From positions 1,746,294 through 1,810,293 of the forward strand of contig VZRN01004204.1 in NCBI GenBank assembly GCA_013397935.1: 64,000 bases of DNA, given 5' to 3'. Under the pieces are notes generated by a model. That model was given only the letters and a program-made list of their open reading frames with translations, made no database searches and had not been told where the DNA came from. The number at the start of each line of letters is the position of its first letter. The stretch's first letter is position 1. Below are positions 37,801 through 51,819 of the stretch, piece by piece. The position numbers and the translations under genes were made by a program. The DNA comes from Dasyornis broadbenti. Taxonomy: Eukaryota; Chordata; Aves; Passeriformes; Dasyornithidae.

Positions 37801-40800
37801 AACATGAACTTCTAGTCTCTCCCTGGATAGTGGCAGACCTGTGCCTTGACAGAATTTTCCTGTTTCATCTCCATAGTGCAATTCCAATTGGCAAAACTTT
37901 TAGGGGCACCAACTAGCCACAATTACAGCTCTGCCAGCTCAGCATGACATTGTTTTGTCCTCTGTCTGGAAAAGCTGGTAATGGTCCAGAAACTGGATTG
38001 ATGCAAAATAGACCAAATCCCACCTTAAAGAAATAGCAAACATTAATTAGATCAAAACAGCTTAAATGTTCTTTTTACCAGACTTTAAATTTGTTCATAA
38101 TTTGATTTATTACAATTTGTTGAGGAAAAATTCAATTGCTGCGTGTTCAATCAACCTTGGATGGTCATTTGTTATTATCTCATATTTCCCTTCACTGTTG
38201 TCTGTTATATTGTTTGAATTGTCTTCAAAATGAAACACATCTAATGAAATGTCACCTTGTTAAATAAAAATAATAATAATCATTAAAAAAACTACTGGGG
38301 AAAAGAAAACAACCAAACAAACCCCAAACAGTTTGGGAATTGTAGGTGCATGAATCCCATAATGGGACTCGAAGTTTAAGAATAATAGGGCACATGAACA
38401 GGGACCTATGTCCCCATCAGATCACTTACACGACAGGACATAAGAAACAAAGATCAGATTCTGGTGTTAAATGCAGCAATCCCAGTTAAAAGTTGAAGGA
38501 GTTGTAAGATCTCCATAGGCTTTTTTTAAAGGAATCCACTTGTTTGTTTGCAGAGAAATCTAGGATCACCTTCCTTATATGTTTTTGTGTGGAAGAAATA
38601 AAAAGAAATCCCTTCCCAAACTGAACAAAATGGTGATATCATCATCATTCTATATATGTGGTAAATTATTGACATCACAAATACATTTCCTAAACATGTT
38701 TACTGTTCTTCAGTCCTTAATTTGTGAGGATTTGTGAAAAAATGAAACACTTACAGATCTCTGATAAATTCTAGGTTCATCCCCAGAAAATCAGAAATGT
38801 CCCACTGGCTAAAACCCAGGATTTTTTTGTTTCACAAAACATTTTATGTTCCTAACACCAATCTTATGCAGACTCTCTGCAAGCCAAAAAGCAACACTGT
38901 GAATTTAAATAGCCCTTGAAGTGATTATTACTTTTTCTAATTGCTGTTCCACAGCTGGAAGTCTTACCAAGGTCACCTCAATAAAATTATACAAGTGACT
39001 GACAAGAAAATCAGAAATAACTAACTGCAATAACTAAAAAAAAAAAACCAAACAAAAACCTGAGAAACCCTGAGTAATCTCAATTAAGTATCACAATCTA
39101 CTTGAGACACTTAACAACAGACTTCAGGATCTCAGAAGACAGAAAAACAACACAGTCTGAGGGGAGAGACTCAATACAATAGAAACTGGCAGGTGATAGC
39201 AGCTTCATTAGAGAAACAGCTAATTTAGATTCAAGTGTCATACTAATGAAACTATCCTCCAAAACCTCAGTCAGTAACTCCAGTAAGGTTTGGGTAGAAC
39301 TTTCTAACCTGGCTTAATATTTGCAGTTTGACTCATTTCAAAGTTCTGTATTGACTTTCTAATGATTCCCTTCTGTAAGAACGTGCCATACAGAGACAAA
39401 AGTAGAAAAAAGATACAATGCAGAATTTAAGTGAACTTTTTTTACTGCACTGTGGCTGCATTTCCTTTTCTTTGTAGTATTGGCAGCAAGATGCTTCCCA
39501 GTGCAAAAGAGATTTGAACGTACTACAGAAAATGGACGTGTTATACCCACACAGGAAAATAACTTACTTATAAACTATATAGAAGAAAGCACTGTTCATT
39601 AAAAAGCAATTGCTTAAAAGTTGAAGGTTTGAAGGACACCAAGTGCAAAAATCATGTGCCCTCAGCACAGCTACTGAGTGCCAGGTCTAGAGCTGCCTAA
39701 CATGCATGCAGTAAATCAGCATTTGTGCTTCAGTGAAGACACCCACAGTCTGGGCTCTGGACAATCCTGAATCTCATAACAGGATTGTTTTACACACACG
39801 GGATGCATATTGCTGTCCCCTTAAACACTTCCTGAAGTCAGTGCAAGTCTTTGCTCTTAAGTCAATAAGACAGTGGCTAAGGCTGTGGGGCTCATCTCTT
39901 TGTAAAAAGCACTAGGACTTTAGTAGTAACAACAGAAATTGAAAGCTCATTGTGGATGGATAAAAGCATTTTAGGCATTTAAGAGTACAGACACTACTCC
40001 ACAGTCCTATACTGTGTCTTCCTCTCCACTAGGATTATCATATGATGATTATTATTAGGAAAATAAAGTCCCATGTCTGAAACAGAATGGTTTCCAAAGA
40101 AGCTGTTATGATGAACCTTCCACTGCCAAGAGAAGCAGGAAAAAGGTGAATCATTTCTTGGAACTCACCTACTATATATCAGACAGGAACATATGAAAAA
40201 TACATGTATCACTGCTGTGAAAACCCTTTGCTGTGTGCCATGGTTTAAAAAAGAGCTAGTTTCAGCCTAACCTAACTTCTTGCTTTTCCATTCAGTTTCA
40301 TCACTGACATGAGCACAAGTCAAGAAAGGGCCATGCCTATCTTTGAATTCAGAGCAAAGACTGCTCTGTCTGGAAGTCCTACTGTTCCAGCACAAGTGTG
40401 CCCTGCTCACAACACGTATATTCAGTTCATGTATCTTATTTATTCATTCGTTATTCTCTGCTGTTTTGACCCGTATTGCTCTCTGGGGGCACCGAATGTG
40501 CTTGCAAGAGAAAATAAGTTTCCACAAGAAAGGCAGCAGTAGCTCTGGGTTTCTAGGTCCCTGACAAAGAATTTAAACCTACCCAAATCAGACATCCAGT
40601 GAATTTTGTAACAAATGAAGTGAAACTGCTCATGTTCATTTCTGCTGAAATACAGGTCGCATTTAAAAATAGGACCAGCCTGGTCTTTGGATCATCGAGG
40701 TTGTTTAGAAGAAGCCTCCCTTGCACTTCTCACTGCGAATCAAGGACTGATTTCCCTCCTTGTCTATTTTTTTTTTTTCTCCCTCTGAAAGTTACTTACA

Positions 40801-41185
40801 ATCAAAACAATAAGCAAGTAAAACTTCATTACTCTGGTCTCACTCAAAAAATCCATGGGAAGAAAGGCAATAGGAAACCCAACTCTTTGGTGGGACTCAA
40901 ATTTCTCAACAATTTCCAAATTCCTCAACAGTAACTGACAGCGATGAGCAAGTATTCAGTGACATTTGGAAAATAACCTGATTCAGCTTCACAAACCAAC
41001 CAGCTTTGCAGCCTACCATTTAAAGCCTGTTGAAGTCAGTGGGATCTTATCGGATTACTGGAAGACATTCAAATCTCACATGAGATTAGGTTTTCTTATT
41101 TTGCACTTCCTTAAACACCTCTGTGATCCATGAAGCAGGCATGCTTTATAAAAGGGTGTTGGTTCTCTTTTTCCAATCAATAAGT
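34874..41185. other. Unique-looking AT-rich DNA, no gene recognised
   Basis: No exon or named repeat is recognised. An 8-bp tandem repeat is at 35192-35215. The block at about 38030-38250 is AT-rich with many TAAT and ACAAT-type sites. A T12 run is at 40767-40778. Confidence 0.55.
35192..35215. repeat. (AAGGAAGC)3 tandem repeat
   Basis: Three exact copies of an 8-bp purine-rich unit. Confidence 0.92.
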
Positions 41186-41389
41186 GGCAGGATGAGAGGA
41201 AATGGCCTCAAGTTGCACCAGGGGAAGTTTAGATTAGATACCTGGAAAAATTTCTTCAGAATCCCTGGAGGTATTTAAAAGACATGTAAATGTGACACTC
41301 AGGGCCATGGTTTAACGATGGACTCGGCACTGTTAAATTTATAGCTCGACTCACAGACTTCAAGGGTCTTTTCCAGCCTAAATGGTAGC
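41186..41389 (+). mobile_element. CR1 LINE 3' end with internal deletion
   Basis: A plus-strand, 5'-truncated CR1. It opens with aggatgagaggaaatggcct and caagttgcaccaggggaa (the ORF2-end/3' UTR junction region), continues through agattagatacctggaaaaa, and then jumps at about 41260 directly to ccctggaggtatttaaaaga; roughly 60 bp that normally lie between (the 'gaacaggctgcccaggga' block) are missing. It finishes with gggtcttttccagcctaaat and a decayed octamer. The type is that ending in 'ggtcttttccaacctaaatgattc'. Confidence 0.92.
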
Positions 41390-44300
41390 TGAGCAAACTG
41401 CCTGACAATATTTTTGCACTATTTTCCAAAGAGCGCTTTCACAGCACACACTCCCTTCTGAAGGGGCTCTGCCACTCAAAGGCAGGTGCCACTGATGGGG
41501 AGCACCCCAAGGATGACATGGCTCATCATGCTATTCACAGGCACGGCCAGCATGCCATCTCAGGTGGATTTTGCTCTGTGGAGTTCAACTCCAGCCTCCT
41601 AAGGCCTACTGGGAAGTGCTTCCCTTCAGGATTTGGCACTGTCTCAGCTCTGGAAGCCAGGACTCAGCAGCAGTATCTATGCCACTAAAGGAAACAAAGA
41701 GAGCCCTAGCACAGACCCAGAACCATCTAAACAGTGCAGCCATTGGAATGGTTTGGGCATGGATTTGGCCAGGCCAGCTAGAACTGTGCCAGATTGTTTC
41801 AGGACGCAAGAAGGGCATTACCAGGACCTGTTGGCAGACTGGACGAGGCCATCCAATATGGTAAGAGAGGAAGTTTTATCAAACTGGTTGTGAACCGAGC
41901 CATGCCCCTCAGCTTTACTCCTCTTATGATTACAGAATACACCTCAGCCTAGTTTATTTAATAACAGGGGCAGATTGGCACAGTCAGCTGTTGTAAGTTT
42001 TGACCCCAAGGCTCTAGGTCTGAGCAAAAGCCCAAGAAATGGGTCTGAAGTCATCACAGCTGCAGTTGCTTCTCACAATTCTGCACCGAGAGAGTACAGA
42101 ATCCCTTGCTGGAGCAAGGCTGGACCTCGCCATACACAAATGTTGCCATATAAGTGGGGTTTGTGGCATTTGCCCCTGGTCTGCTGCAGTCTGAACAGAC
42201 TGCAGTCACCCAGCTTCCTCATGCACTGCATCTGTGTGCAGATCTGGGCAGCAGTCTGGGGGGAAATTGTGTTCCGCCCCCACTCGCATATGGTAGGGAG
42301 TAGCCAGCTGCAGCCCAGAAGCATCCCAATCCTGGTGCAGCCAAGGTCTCGGGTCATTTCTAAGGCAACTGGGAGGTCCATGAAACACATTGAGACATTT
42401 TGCTGCCTCTGCCCACCGCCCTGAATGGTGAGATCACAGCTCTGCAGCCAGCTCTAACTCATCTCTTCATCTTACAGATCCTCCCAACCAGCACACTCTG
42501 CCGCAGGAATAGCAGGGCCCATGAGCATTTCTGACCCATGCTCATTTTTCTTCAGAAAGATGCTGGAGCATAAACATCATTCAACATGAGCAGCCTTTTC
42601 TTTCCTTTCCACAAAGAGGCATTTAGCTAGGCTTGGCAGAGGGAGGTAAGCCTCCGGGAAGACATTATCCTGACAGCAAACACTGGTGACTGGCTTTGTG
42701 TGTATGTATGTGTGTGTTTGGCAGACTCTGGATGCTAAATAAATATGGGTTATTAATAAAGCGCTAGCTGGAGATGGAAAACAAGATTGAATGCTTCATC
42801 TTCCCAGAGCTGTTTCACGATCTTAGGGGGGAAATAAAGAACTAAGACAATGGAAAATGGAGAGCCACAGGGGAAGGAATGGTGTAGAGAAGGGAATTCA
42901 ATAAAGAGGAAAATAGCAACAAGGAGGAGGCAGTAAATTTGGTTGGTTGTAAAAGAGGCTCAAGCAAAAAAAAAGGTAACAAAATAGCGGTGGTATAAAC
43001 AAAATGTCAACCACCTCTTGCCCCGCTGTGATTCAAAACAAGATATGAAAACACACTACATTGGCCAAGAACACTTGTGAGAAACCAGAGAAGGAGCAAG
43101 AGACAAGAAAATAATCTGAAAGGGAAAAAAAGAAAGCACAAGAAAGCCAGGCGTAATGTGCCCAGAGAGGGAGCCCCATAATGCAGAGGGGCTTTAAAGG
43201 GCTGCAGGACTCTACTGAAATGACCATGGGACCCAGAAAGCCTCTGCTCCTGCCTTCACCGCTTTGACATCCTACCCAGCACAACCATGGGTTTCACTCT
43301 GCTCTTCCATGCCCCAAGTCAATGCCTGTTCTTGGGAGACAAGTGCTGTCAGGTTTTCCTTTCACCTTGCCATTTTTATGACCTATTCTGACTCACATAC
43401 TGCACATACTTTGGAATCGCATCCTCCCTCCCAGGGCCTAACTACAGCATTTTTACTTCTGTAGCAGCACCATACTGTCATACAGTGACACTATAATGAC
43501 CTAACTTGGCAAATTTCTAATAAAAGCATTTAGTACTACAACAATCCTTAAACTTAGACTACATGGATTTTAGCCTAACAAGCCTTTACATTTTTATATT
43601 TCTGAATTAACAGCAGGGCTACTTTTCTGGATCATCAGAAGGCAAACTGCTATATCTGTCTTTACATAGGTGTAATTCATTTATTTTTGCCAAGCAACAA
43701 AGCACTTCATTAATTAGGTCTCTTGGGCGTAGTTCTCTTCTACTTCTGCTACAATAGTGCTAAAGCTGTCATACAATTAATAAAGGCCACAGCTTAGAGT
43801 TACTGTCATATTTTTGACCATGACTATAGAGTGTTTCAAATTTGGCTGCTTGGACTTAATGGTCCCAGAGAGCAGTCTTGATTTCATAGAAAGCATCCAC
43901 AACTCCCTTGGTTTTAGTGGCAGGCTTGCAGACATAAGTAATGCAGAATCTGGATCATTTACATTCCTTTTATGTAGGAGCGGAGCCCCTTACCTCCTAG
44001 GGCTCCTGAAGCCTAATCTGCAGCTATTTCTTTAATTCTCACCAACATACCTCATCAAAAAAACCTTTTTATTTTGAAAAGCATGTTGTCCTTAGGTTTT
44101 GACTTAGCTCATCCAGGCTTTGATCTATCACCTTTGTTCTTCAAGATGAGATAGAGACTGAAAAAATCTTTCAAGATAATGGCATCAGAAAAAGACCACA
44201 TTGTAAAACAAATTTATTAGTTGCACGCATCCTTTTTCACACATAACTCAATGCGTACATTACACAGGTGGGCTCACCGCCTCATTTTGTAGAAATCTAC

Positions 44301-45621
44301 AAATGCTGCCTCAAAGCATACTGGTCCAGTGGGCCAGAAAAAACTTATCTGCACATGCACACGGAGGCCGGGACATGTGGGATGCAATGTCCTTGCTTCA
44401 CAGACTGAGGTCAGCTGTGTATGAGGGAGATGCAACACACCTACATTGACCATCAGAATTCAAACTACTCACTGCTGCCCTGCAAAGATTTAGGCGACAA
44501 AAACCTAAAAGGTGGGACAGTTGGAAACCTTCCTACTGCTGGGCTTACTCTGGAGCACTCTTACCAGCAGGAGCTTATTGAAAAACTGTTCACACTCCAA
44601 CAAGTGCTGTTCAGACAGAGAGAATGTATTATTCCTTTGCCTTCCCCCTCACAGCAGGAATGCATGATACCCCTGTAAGGACAACACTAAATTGGGCCTG
44701 TCTTAAGTGGCTCTCAGCCTTAGATCTCATTTAAGCACTCGTTTCTACCCCCATTACTGATGTTTTCTTCTTCTCAGGTATGGGACCTTTGCATGAAAAC
44801 ACAGATTTAATTTTTCAAGCACTGTATGATGCAGCATATACTTCATGGCTCTTAATTTAAAACATATTAGTAGATGCTTATAGTAGGTTTGTGGAGAAAA
44901 ATGAGCTGATTTTACAGAATTATGTGAATTTAACATATTTTGATAAATACATCAGCTGAAATAAAATATACTAATAAGGCAAGCATTCATTTTTCCTTGC
45001 CAGCTAATTAGGTGGTCATTTCTATTTTCAACTAGTTGTGTATACTATTTATCACTCAGAAATCAGTCTTATGCATAACAATTCTGTTTGAAATTACATC
45101 AAAAGCCTGAAATCAAGGCAGTGCTGCGTGCAGTGTGAAGGCAACAATGACAATTCTGTTTTGTTTTATTATTCAAAGAAAGAGTTTCCAAGAAAAATGC
45201 CACTGGAGGCTAAAACACTATTAGAGATGTCTAGCATACAAAAAGCTCAATTCTGTGAATGCTAAACACGGGGATCCGCAGCTATAACTGTTAGCTGCAG
45301 AACTGATTTCAATCTTTCAAGCAAAACACTTGAAATACCTTTTCCACAAAAAACTAAAACTCTCATTGACAAAGGATCTCTTCTGCAAGCTTTTCTTTCA
45401 CTTCCGTCCTTTGTCCAACACAAAGACAATTTCTCTCTTCAACAGACAAGGAAAGAATAACTCAAAGCCCATGAAACTGAAAAACATCTTCCCCTCTTCT
45501 CAATTAACTATCAGTTTACTTCAGCATCACTACATTTAAACATTTTTGAGCCCCTCTGGTAAGTAGCATGAAAGATTGCAGCTAGTGTTTGTGCAACAGC
45601 TTTGCCTTCCTTAATCCCCTT

Positions 45622-45689
45622 TTCCCTAAGGCCAGAGAGGGTGAAGGAAGTGATTATTTCCTTATTTCCTAAGGGGTGAAAGAAGTGAT
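45622..45689. repeat. Imperfect direct duplication
   Basis: The block ttccctaag...ggtgaaggaagtgat (45622-45653) is repeated as tttcctaagg...ggtgaaagaagtgat (45665-45689) with a short deletion and a few changes. Confidence 0.75.
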
Positions 45690-48600
45690 CACTGCAGCTT
45701 AGAGAGCCCTGTCAGCAGCCGACTCACTCACCATGCTCCTGCAGGAGGTTTTCCTTGGTGTCCCACTCTTGTTTATTAGGGCAGCATGGAGAGGAGGATA
45801 TCTCCTGGGTTTTTTTTTTTTTTCTACTTCTGCTGGTTTGCTCTCCAGGAAGGGAAAGCAAGGACCTCTGTGTGCCTTTCTCTGGACAGGTGGCAGAGCT
45901 GTGCTGTTGTGCAAGGTCTGGAACAACAGGGGTGAGGGTGGAGTTCCCTAACTCACCACTCTGCTGAGCTACTGGCACTCCTGAAGAGACCTAAAAGCAA
46001 ACACATCAAGTGAAGGGTCTGATCCAGGCAGGCAGTCACTCCTGCCAGCAGGATAAACCCTGCTGCAGCAAAGGGTTTATTCCCATGAGTACAGACTGCT
46101 CCAGTGACACAGAGCTCTCAAAGGGAAGAGCTGTGTGAGAGCTGTGCACTCCACATGCAGCCGTTCTCAATTACCCTCACACCTGAGGGCATGCTGTTGC
46201 CATCACCAAAATCTGTTTTCACTTCAGGCATTTGATGTTACACTCTCTTCCTGCCAAACAGTTCCTGCAGCCTAGGGATGAAATCCGCTTTCTTCTCTTC
46301 TCTTTTGGTTTTTTGTTTTTAAGTTAATCTGGTTACTGGCAAGGGTACGCATATCCCACAGAGTGACATGCAAGGAAAAAATTAAGAAGATTGCTGATGA
46401 ATCCCAAGACACCCTTCTTCCAGGTATTCCACCTCAAATTTCATCAACTTTGGAGCAGATGCTGCCTGCAGTGGAGAGCAAACCTTCAGATGATTCATGG
46501 CTGGGGATTTCTAGCTGCCACTGCTTGTCACTGCATTGCTCAGAGGAGCTTATAAGCTCGCTGAAGGCAATAAATAGCTTCCTAAACCCTGCTCATTCAT
46601 ATAGTTTCTGCTTTGGTGGCATGAAAGAGTGGAATCTACAGCCAACACAATCCAAACAGAACGAAATTTTCTGTACAGTTTAACAAAACGGTTTTTGCTG
46701 CTGGAATTCAGGATGTATACCAAAGGTATAAAGCTTGGTAGTTGTTCAAAAGGATTCCCTGTCTGGGATAGGGTTGGATTTGCTTCTCAAATCCATGCTG
46801 CCTAACATTGTTCTTAACCAGCAGTGTTGTTTCCTTGTAATACCTCTTGACATTAAAAGTCTCTACTTATGCTGGTGAAGGAAGCATGGCTTGACAGAGA
46901 AAAGCTGGTGGCAGGCTCATGGAAGAGGAGTCCTGCATGGCACAGAAGCCTCAGCCAAACTAAATGTTAGGTCCAGGCTCCCCAAAGCACACCTATCCAC
47001 AGGGTTTACTCATGCAGACAACACACAGGAGACCAGGAATCAAGGGCAGTGGCAGAAATGCAGCCACGCTGAGCAACCCCCTTAGTTGACATCAGACCCT
47101 GAGAGAATTACCCTTTGGAAAAATAGAAAGCCCCTGGCCCAAAGCAGCTATCAAGCTCATCGCTTTGCATATCTCAGGAATCTGATCCACAGTAACTGGG
47201 GAACCCGAGAAAACCAGCTGCTTTTGGAAAGAGGTGTTATTTCCAGCTCCTTGGGGTAAAATATGTTCATCCCCTTAATACTGATCTCAGTAGACAACTG
47301 TAAGTGCAACTGTTTCTGCTTTTTCCACCCCATTTCTATAGATATACTGAAGCCTTTACAAGCAAAAGGGTTCTCTCTACTGATGGGAATATTCACATTA
47401 TGAAACACAGCTCACAAAAGAAGGTTGAACATGAGAGGCAGAGGAATAGCACCACCTCGAAACCTTATTCCTGGGAAGAAGAGCATAGGCTGTATATAGG
47501 CTCTGCAGGAAGCTGTATCTCAGAGTATAGAACATCTTGGGAATACAAAGACCATCTGTTTAAACCCAGTCAGAAATTAGAGCAGACACAAAGGCCAAGC
47601 TTTCCTACCAGCTTTATAAAAACCTCAGTCTGTGCTCAGGACTCTTTTAAATGCAAAATATTAGCTAAAACATGATAGCAACATTGATCTTCTCTATACC
47701 TTCAATCAGCTAACAGAGCTTAATTCTTTTACCCACAGTCTTTTCAGTACCAAAATGACAGCCTGCCTTTCCTATCACTGGATAACACTACTCTTAAAAC
47801 GATCTCTGAGCCCATCACAAATATCCCTCAGCCACAGTCTCTCTCCACATTCTCCTCTCTGCTGCACTGCCTGGTGAGCTACAAGTTCCCAGCCTCTCTG
47901 GCCCTGGGCTACAAAGGCTTATGAGGGCTAGCCCTCTGTACTCCCAAACACAACAATACAGCTCGCTGAAGTCTGTATCTGTGTGCCACCCATCCATCTG
48001 CTCTAAGGAATCAGCTTCTCTAAACCTCTGCCAGGGCTTGTGATAGCAAATATCTCACAAAACCAGGTCACTGGATCTCTGCCACAGCATCTTCCCATGG
48101 GAATGGGCACCAAAAAGGCTGGATGCAAAGTTACACCAAGTGACCTCTGAGATGGTGCCTATGCACTGTTATCAGAGGGATGGTACCACTGCTCACTGTG
48201 CCAACAAACAGATCATTCGACAAAGACTCAGCAGAAGAGTCTGCTAAGTACGCCCACTCTCAGAGCAACACCAACAGTACTTGGTAGAAGAGATTAGATA
48301 AATTGAAAAGAGTGCATTTACTTCATGTGCTTCCTATCTCAGGCTCTGGGCTTATATCTGCATTATCTGATTAAGTGACTGTTAAAAAACCCAAGCTGCC
48401 AATATAGGCTCAGGAAAACTCTTTATCTTGATCTGGAAGTGTTGAAGTAATCTCCAAATATGAATTTCAACAGTGAAGAGCATTATTCAAGGCATAAATG
48501 AAGCTCTGTACTAAATCAAATCTAGTTATATCTGATAATGTATAAAGAGAAAAGTACATCAAAGGAAGACGCAGCAAACTCACTCTTGCATACTGCCTCT

Positions 48601-49391
48601 TATTAGCAGCACTCAAAGCAGGTAACAAAACTCAGGCCAGTCCATGCTACCAATGAGGGAAAACAAAGTATAAGAAAAGCGAAAAGGCTCATAAGCAGGA
48701 AAAGGAATTAGATCCCCTCAACCACCCCCAGTCAGTTGTTTTCTGCACCTAGGGAGAGCAAGTCGCTAAATGTCACATCTTCTTCCAACACAGGCAGAGA
48801 GAGGAAAATCCCCAAACCCTCCTTAAGAATATGAAAAATATCTTCAGAACATAAGTTAAAATATTCTTATTACCCATACAAATGCTATTCCCTTTGAAAG
48901 ACCATGAAATGATAAAACACTATTAAAATATTAATGTGGCACTAATTTGGTAAACAGTTTCATTAGGAGAAAACAGCATTCATGGGGAAAAAAAAATATT
49001 CTTTCTTATTGCTCATTCTGAAAGGAATTTGAAGCACAGCTGAACAACTGGCTTTGGAAACATTTGCTCCACACCTAGCCCTAAGTCTCCATCTGCAAAG
49101 ACACGGGAAAACATTTGTTCTATTTGTGAAATCAGAGTGAGGCTTTTATCCACACATGTTGGCAATGGTCTTTGGTTATATAATGACTTCCATATGTTTA
49201 TCACATCTGAACAAGAGCAAAACAGCACGGTACCAACTGGTTCTGTTTACATTCTGGTTTAGCCTTACATTTGGGGTTTTTTGGTGGGGCTGTTTGTCAG
49301 GGACAAGTGAATGCTTTTCAAAGTACCTTTCACTCTTTGACACCGAAATCAAAGCCATTGCCTGTGGGAAAGGGAAAAACCTGGATTCATT

Positions 49392-49406
49392 AAAAAAAAA
49401 AAAAAA
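49392..49406 (+). repeat. A15 homopolymer
   Basis: Fifteen A following ctggattcatt. No retroposed gene is recognised upstream. Confidence 0.9.
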
Positions 49407-51819
49407 GTAAGGTCAGAGCAGCATGAACAGAATGCCGGATATTATAGAAGGAACTGGCAGTAACACCAATGTTTAGAGTGGTTTGACATATCTCAATGTA
49501 AGACTTTGTTTTCAGATACTTACAGCTTTGCCAAATTAACTGGTTTGCCAGCAATTGCCTTTGCTATCTACCTCAGGCTGGGCACTTTTAAATTTTGTTT
49601 TCCTTGGGAATGAGGTGTCAGAGAAAAAAAAACCTGTTCCATTGTTTCTGAAGGTTGGGAACATTTTATTACAAAAGCCATATTTGTTTCTCCCTTTTAA
49701 AAATAAATCAGCAAATCAGATTTGAACAACTTTCTGACTGAGCAGCAAGGTTATAGAACTGGACCTCACAATTTTGCAGGGGTAGTTTTGAAGATAAGAA
49801 GTTTTAATTGATGCCACAGGAAAAAAAGATGCTGTGAAGTAACATATTTGGTTGAGTCTTAGAGAAATTCAGCAACTGTACAGCAACATCTTGTGCTCTT
49901 CACCCAGCATTCATCACTGCACTGTGGAATTTTAGTATTTTATAGTGCTACAAATAATCATAATAAACAAAGCTGAGGAAACGGCACATGAACACACCTT
50001 CGAGTTAAGCACTCAAAATCTAAACAGTGCAACTTTAAGCTTCTAAATGTAACCTTGATAAGACCCTTTTGTGACACTGCCTTTGCTGTACAAGGTAATT
50101 ACAGCTAATTTCTGTTCTCTAGGACTTCTGAGAGCACCACAGGACATGTTTGCCACGGTGGCAAGCACTGAAGTCTTCAGTCAATCCATAAGCCAGGCTT
50201 TAGGAAACAGCAGGAGCTTTAAGGACTACAGTTCAATGTCCCCACAAAAGCTCAGGCCCAGAAATATACTCTTTTCAAACTAACCCAAAACAAATGGCTT
50301 GCTTTTGATTTTTCCCTAAATAAAATTATAGCCTAAAAAGTGCTATCTCAGCAAGACTTTGATACTCAGCACTAATAAGCATGGAATTATGATTGTCCAG
50401 ACACTAAAGAGCTTAGTCTAAAAGTAAACCCAGGAGCAGAGACATGTTTCTGCACTATGTAGCTTAGATCTGGCCATGAGAATGCTCAGGTAACTTGGCT
50501 GTGTCAAAGAGGGCACAGGACAAAAAGGAGTGCCTCAGTTACTGCAGACAACATAGGCATTGCCACTTCACTCACAAGAATCCTCAAAAAACACTTTTTT
50601 ATATAAATCCAAATGATACCACCCACCCACCACCCTATATTAACTTGAGATGCCCAACAAAACAGATCACAATCCACAGAAATTATAAAATATTTTTGTG
50701 CAAAGCTGGTGAAACTACATAGAGCAAGCATTCCCTAGCGCCAGGCAACAGCAGTAGGCTTCTGACATGCAAATGCCCATTTGATCCTCTAATCATGTTA
50801 GGCTGTCAGAAGCTTCAAAGCACACTTAAAGGGCTGAATCGGGTCTAATGTGTGGAGAAGTTCAAAACACTGCCATGTTTTCTCCAGCTCCCATCCAGCT
50901 GGAGCAGACATAGCAGCAAGAGGTACTTTCCCCAGACTGAGCACACCTGGATGTGGAAGTATCAGCAATCAGACACAGCCACAAAGTAATTCCCTGCCTG
51001 TGCTCTGCTCTGTTAACATTGCTAGCAAAAATTTCTGGAAAGGATTAGAAGCATTCAGGAAACATTTACACCTAATGGCATGCATTTCCTGCAGCAGTAT
51101 TTGAGCTAGAGGAGGAAATAAACATACAACCAAAACCCCCTTCGTCAGTGTCTCTGAGAAAGTGTTTTTCCTAACTGAAAGGGGAAGATCATGTTGTCAC
51201 TGGAAGCAAAACACATTTTCTGTTTTCATGCACTCCTAAGACAGTCCTTGGCACTGTACATAAAGGAACAGGCTGAATCCAACATTGCTGGTGCTGTGAA
51301 CTAAGCTAACATTTCGAGGGTTTTCATTTCTACCAAGCAAAACCACTTAATTATGGCAGCAGAGGTAATGAAGAAAAGAAAGCCCATTATCAGAAGGCTG
51401 AAATTTACTCAACTGGAGTCCACACCTGAACTGGAAAAATTCCAAAGCCCAGCAAATTGAGAGGGCTGTAGAGTCAATACTAGAAAAAAAGCACAGATGT
51501 AGGAAAAAAAAAAGGAGAGATAAGTTTCCCTGAAGTTATTCACTTAAGTGAGAGAACAGCCCTGTTCCAGAAAGTTGACTAGACAAACAAATCTGGTGAT
51601 AGAGGGAAGAAGTGCTTTGCTAAAGGTAAGAGCACCAGCCAGTGGCAGAGGAGTGACTATATTTGCCCTGGGGCTTTTGGTTCCCAAGTCAGTGATGCTT
51701 CCATTAAATCAAAACCAGAGCAGAGGACTGCAGTGAAAAAGCGCCTGTTTGTATATTCTACTGGAAAAGATCTTTCATATTATACATGATTGCAATTCAT
51801 GCATATACAAGTCTTGTTC

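Larger units (their letters stand above)
41390..51819. other. Unique-looking DNA with GC-richer patches, no gene recognised
   Basis: About 41450-42480 is GC-richer and carries open frames on both strands (41571-41864, 41975-42424, 42073-42390) that contradict each other; none shows a known domain. Other patches of this kind are at about 45700-46100 and 47800-48000. A 32-bp imperfect duplication is at 45622-45689, and an A15 run at 49392-49406. I see no exon or RNA gene. Confidence 0.5.

Noticed and set aside
41975..42424. 149-codon open frame
   Set aside because: The opposite strand is open over much of the same bases, there is no known motif, and local GC content explains the length.
45265..45295. 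Short inverted repeat gcagcta/tagctgc as a possible microRNA hairpin
   Set aside because: The stem is only about 7-9 bp, far too short for a microRNA precursor.
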